Below are positions 15,256-17,430 of a stretch of DNA of 17,430 nt, in pieces (the stretch's first letter is position 1; each line of letters starts with the position of its first letter). This DNA is from Chloroflexota bacterium. GTDB lineage: Bacteria > Chloroflexota > Limnocylindria > QHBO01. The position numbers and the translations under genes are program-made. The stretch is from positions 1 through 17,430 of the forward strand of contig JAOUHE010000021.1 in NCBI GenBank assembly GCA_029865285.1, in the 5' to 3' direction. The notes below the pieces were generated by a model. The model was not told the DNA's origin and did not search any database. It saw nothing but the letters and a program-made list of their open reading frames with translations.

Positions 15256-15560
15256 ACGACGATCGCGGGGGGATCCTGCCGCCCACGTTCGGTCTGATCG
15301 CGATGCGCATCGGGCAGGAATTCGGGCCGCCCGCCGACTTCGCACACTCGATGGAGCGCGCGCTGGTGCGCGGCGGCAAGCGCGGAGCGACGATCGTCGC
15401 CGCGCTTGATCGGGGTGACCTGGCGATCCACATCCCGCACGAGGACGGGCCGTCCTGGAACTGTGTCCCGCTCGTCCACCTGCACCGTGGGGAGAACCCG
15501 TCCGCCGAGGCGTGGGCAACGGCCAACGCCATCGTCGAGCGCCTCGAGCGCTACCGGTGA
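15246..15560 (+). CDS. Small protein of unknown function
   Basis: 104 residues. The family is not recognised. No signal peptide or membrane helix is visible. There is a helical N-terminal half (FGLIAMRIGQEFGPPADFAHSMERALVRGG), then strands TIVAALDRGDLAIHIPHEDG and WNCVPLVHLHRGE, and a C-terminal helix (AEAWATANAIVERLERY). The IHIPHEDG and HLHRGE segments bring several His and acidic residues together, which could bind a metal or be structural. It overlaps the membrane-protein gene by 10 nt, and its TGA overlaps the GTG start of the flavin-reductase-fold gene, so it is the second gene of a coupled cluster. Its tight packing and strand-consistent codon use support a real gene. Confidence 0.65.
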   Translation: MAIDDDRGGILPPTFGLIAMRIGQEFGPPADFAHSMERALVRGGKRGATIVAALDRGDLAIHIPHEDGPSWNCVPLVHLHRGENPSAEAWATANAIVERLERYR

Positions 15561-16051
15561 CCGAGGAGGAGCGGCGGGCGCTGCGCGCCATGATGGGCAG
15601 CTTCGCCACGGGGGTGACCGTCGTGGCGGCGCGCCAGGGTCCGCTCCTGGCCGGCATGACGGCCAATGCGATCTCCTCGATCAGCATCGACCCGCCGCTG
15701 TTGATGGCCAGCGTCAATCGCAGCAGCGAGACGCACGCCGCCATCGTGGGGAGCCACTCGTTCGCCGTGAGCGTCCTGAGTGCGGAGCAGCAGCAGCTCG
15801 CCGAGTGCTTTGCGCTGCCGAACACCGCGGACAAGCTGCAGCGCTTCTGCGACGCGTCCTGGCATGAGGCCGAGACCGGCTCACCGATCCTGGACGGTGC
15901 CCTCGCCTACTTCGACTGCCGGCTCAACGCAAGCCACCCGGTGGGCACACACACCATCTTCATTGGCGAGATCGTGGCATCGGGCCACGAAGAGCGCGAC
16001 GATCCTCTGCTCTGGTTCGCCTCGCGCTACCGCCGGCTGGCACCGGCATGA
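15557..16051 (+). CDS. Flavin reductase-fold protein (FMN-binding split barrel)
   Basis: 164 residues. FATGVTVVAARQGPLLAGMTANAISSISIDPPLLMASVN (split here at about 15-53) is the canonical start of flavin reductase-like FMN-binding domains. It is followed by FAVSVLSAEQQQLAECFA and a C-terminal IFIGEIVASGHEERDDPLLWFASRYRRL. Members are NAD(P)H:flavin reductase components of two-component monooxygenases, or flavin-binding oxidoreductases. No partner monooxygenase with a clear FMNH2 need is adjacent, although LLM proteins are. GTG 15557 is used because it overlaps the previous stop (GTGA) and places the domain correctly; in-frame sequence further upstream lies inside the preceding gene. Its own TGA overlaps the ATG of the iron-sulfur gene. 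Confidence 0.88.
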   Translation: MTEEERRALRAMMGSFATGVTVVAARQGPLLAGMTANAISSISIDPPLLMASVNRSSETHAAIVGSHSFAVSVLSAEQQQLAECFALPNTADKLQRFCDASWHEAETGSPILDGALAYFDCRLNASHPVGTHTIFIGEIVASGHEERDDPLLWFASRYRRLAPA

Positions 16052-16662
16052 CCGACGCGCTCCTGTCCCTCGTCCCCGCCTGGGACCGGCTGACCGCTTC
16101 CGAGGGCCAGCGCCTCGTCGTGGAGCCGCTGCGTCGCGTGTCGATTCCCGAGCTGGTGGTGGTGGACGATGATCTGCCGCAGCTCGACGGCGCCACGGTC
16201 ATCTGGGCATGGCCCGATGGTGAGGCGTGGCAGGTGCGTGCGGTCCGGATCGAGAACGGCACGGCAACCCCCTACCTGGTCCATGCCGAGCGGTTGTGGG
16301 TCCAGCGCCCCGATCCGAACCTCGCGCGACTGCTCGGCATCGATCCGGCGGATCCGCCGCCATCGGTCCGCTGGAGTGGTCATCCACGGCACATGGAGCA
16401 GCCGCCCCGCCACATCGCGTGCATCTGTCGGCTGACCAGCAGCGAGCGGGTCTACCAGGCGATCCACGACGGCTGGCGCAGCGTCGACGAGGTGAAGCGC
16501 GCCACCGAGGCGGGCTTCGGGCAGTGCCAGGGGCGGCGCTGCGTTGCGCTCGTTGCGCATCGCCTTGACCTGACTCCCGATGAACCTCGCGGCAACATCA
16601 CCTCTCGACCGCCACTCGTCCCCGTGCCCGCATCGGTGCTGGCGGCGTTCGCCGAGGGGTAG
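16048..16662 (+). CDS. Protein with C-terminal Bfd-like [2Fe-2S] domain
   Basis: 204 residues. The C-terminal domain (about 122-185) has CIC at C125/C127 and C160/C165 in GQCQGRRC, with DEVKRATEAGFGQCQGRRC between them. This is the Bfd-like [2Fe-2S] pattern (C-x-C ... C-x4-C) found in opine/sarcosine oxidase subunits and HcnA/B-type dehydrogenases. Residues 1-120 form a domain I cannot identify; strands such as ELVVVDDDLPQLDGATVIWAW and AERLWVQRPDP are visible. In relatives the Bfd domain usually sits on an FAD oxidase subunit, so this could be an electron-transfer partner for a flavoprotein, for example the oxidase at 4037-5485 or the adjacent flavin protein. ATG 16048 overlaps the previous stop. 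Its TAG directly abuts the convergent aminotransferase stop. Confidence 0.78.
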   Translation: MTDALLSLVPAWDRLTASEGQRLVVEPLRRVSIPELVVVDDDLPQLDGATVIWAWPDGEAWQVRAVRIENGTATPYLVHAERLWVQRPDPNLARLLGIDPADPPPSVRWSGHPRHMEQPPRHIACICRLTSSERVYQAIHDGWRSVDEVKRATEAGFGQCQGRRCVALVAHRLDLTPDEPRGNITSRPPLVPVPASVLAAFAEG

Positions 16663-17430
16663 TCAGGCGCCGATCGCCTCGAGCGACTCGCCGATCACGG
16701 CGCGGGCGCGGTCAACCTCTTCGTCGGTGGTGATCAGTGGCGGAATGACCCGCACCACCTGGCCGTACGTGCCGCAGGTCAGCAGCAGCAACTTGCGCTC
16801 GAACGCCTCGTGCAGGATCGCCTTGGCCAGGTCGGGGCGCGGTGCGAGCGTCTCGGTATCCGCGAATTCGATCCCGATCATGAGCCCGCGTCCACGGACC
16901 TCGGCAACGCTCGGGCGACCCTCCGCGGCCGAGCGGATTCCGGCCAGCAGCCGCTCCCCCTGGTGGGCGGCATTGGCGAGCAGATCCTCCGACTCGATGA
17001 CGTCGAGGGTCGCGAGCGCCGCCGCACAGGCGACCGCGTTGCCGCCGTACGTGCCGCCGTGTGCCCCGGGGCCGAGACGGTCGAGCAGGGAGCGTCGCGC
17101 CATGATCCCCGACAGCGGCATCCCCGACGCAATGCCCTTTGCCATTACCACGATGTCGGGTCGCGCGTCGTACCAGTCGGTTGCCCACATCTTTCCGGTG
17201 CGCCCGACACCGGACTGCACCTCGTCGGCGATGAGCAGGATCCCGTGGCGGTCGGCGACCTCGCGCAGGGCGGGCAGGAAGCCGTCCGGCGGGACCACGT
17301 AACCGCCCTCCCCCAGGATCGGCTCCACCAGGAAGGCGGCCACGTCATCGGGATAGATCATGGTGGCGAAGATCTCCTCGATCCCGGCCAGCGAGAACGC
17401 CAGGGCTGCCTCATCGGTCGTGCCCGTTGG
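16663..17430 (-). CDS. Class III aminotransferase (4-aminobutyrate type), partial
   Basis: About 255 C-terminal residues; the N-terminus lies beyond the right edge of the window. The frame is open to position 17430, so the ATG at 17361 is internal. FLVEPILGEGGYVVPP (about 33-48 of the fragment) and LLIADEVQSGVGRTGKMWA (about 65-83, Asp that contacts the PLP ring nitrogen) are class III signatures. The PLP lysine is at about fragment residue 98, in VVMAKGIASGMPLSG. THE GTYGGNAVAC loop follows. These match GABA/omega-amino-acid transaminases and related enzymes (4-aminobutyrate, beta-alanine or diamine). It would convert an amino-aldehyde-derived omega-amino acid to a semialdehyde, consistent with amine catabolism by the oxidase and importer here, but the substrate is not proven. 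Confidence 0.88.
   Translation of the reverse strand, partial: PTGTTDEAALAFSLAGIEEIFATMIYPDDVAAFLVEPILGEGGYVVPPDGFLPALREVADRHGILLIADEVQSGVGRTGKMWATDWYDARPDIVVMAKGIASGMPLSGIMARRSLLDRLGPGAHGGTYGGNAVACAAALATLDVIESEDLLANAAHQGERLLAGIRSAAEGRPSVAEVRGRGLMIGIEFADTETLAPRPDLAKAILHEAFERKLLLLTCGTYGQVVRVIPPLITTDEEVDRARAVIGESLEAIGA

Overview
This is a gene-dense, high-G+C bacterial window (roughly two thirds G+C by eye). It contains about 20 protein genes, short or overlapping intergenic gaps, and no RNA genes that I can see. Several things suggest a Chloroflexota lineage such as the uncultured Limnocylindria-type soil or freshwater clades, with a high-G+C actinobacterium as the alternative: two F420/LLM-type flavin oxidoreductases, a DUF2277 protein, and many starts that look leaderless. 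This placement is inference; no marker gene is present to prove it. In at least six genes a TANNNT-like -10 hexamer ends 6-7 nt before the start codon, so much of the region is probably read from leaderless mRNAs.

Layout. Positions 2-1126 (+) hold the C-terminal end of a 3-hydroxyacyl-CoA dehydrogenase, a HAD phosphatase overlapping its stop codon, and a small DUF2277 protein. Positions 1136-5485 (-) hold an FAD amine/amino-acid oxidase of the DAO/PuuB type, then a polyamine-type ABC importer (lipoprotein plus two permeases, no ATPase). The importer has its own well-formed promoter, TTGACC-17 bp-TAGCAT. Divergent from the oxidase, positions 5545-7402 (+) encode an acetyl-CoA acetyltransferase-type thiolase followed 1 nt later by a SIMPL-domain protein with no visible signal peptide. 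The 56-bp divergent gap carries a perfect 9-bp inverted repeat that places a TAGCAT -10 on each strand.

Positions 7461-8450 (-) encode a G6PDH-like LLM oxidoreductase. It is separated by a strong hairpin from a secreted helical protein (8521-9249, -). Divergent from that protein are an OmpR-type response regulator and its histidine kinase (9388-11432, +). The shared upstream region has an 11-bp-spaced direct repeat that could be a regulator box. A GNAT acetyltransferase and a protein of unknown function follow on the minus strand (11429-12783).

Positions 13019-16662 (+) contain a shortened secretion-ATPase-like protein, a second LLM oxidoreductase, and a tight four-gene cluster: a tail-anchored membrane protein, an unknown protein, a flavin-reductase-fold protein, and a protein ending in a Bfd-like [2Fe-2S] domain. 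The window closes with the C-terminal two thirds or so of a class III (GABA-type) aminotransferase on the minus strand.

How the genes may work together (inference): the importer, amine oxidase, GABA-type transaminase, thiolase and hydroxyacyl-CoA dehydrogenase would fit uptake of polyamines or related amines and breakdown to acyl-CoA and acetyl-CoA. Nothing here is a clear defence system or mobile element. The least explained parts are the 14878-16662 redox/membrane cluster and the solitary secretion-type ATPase.
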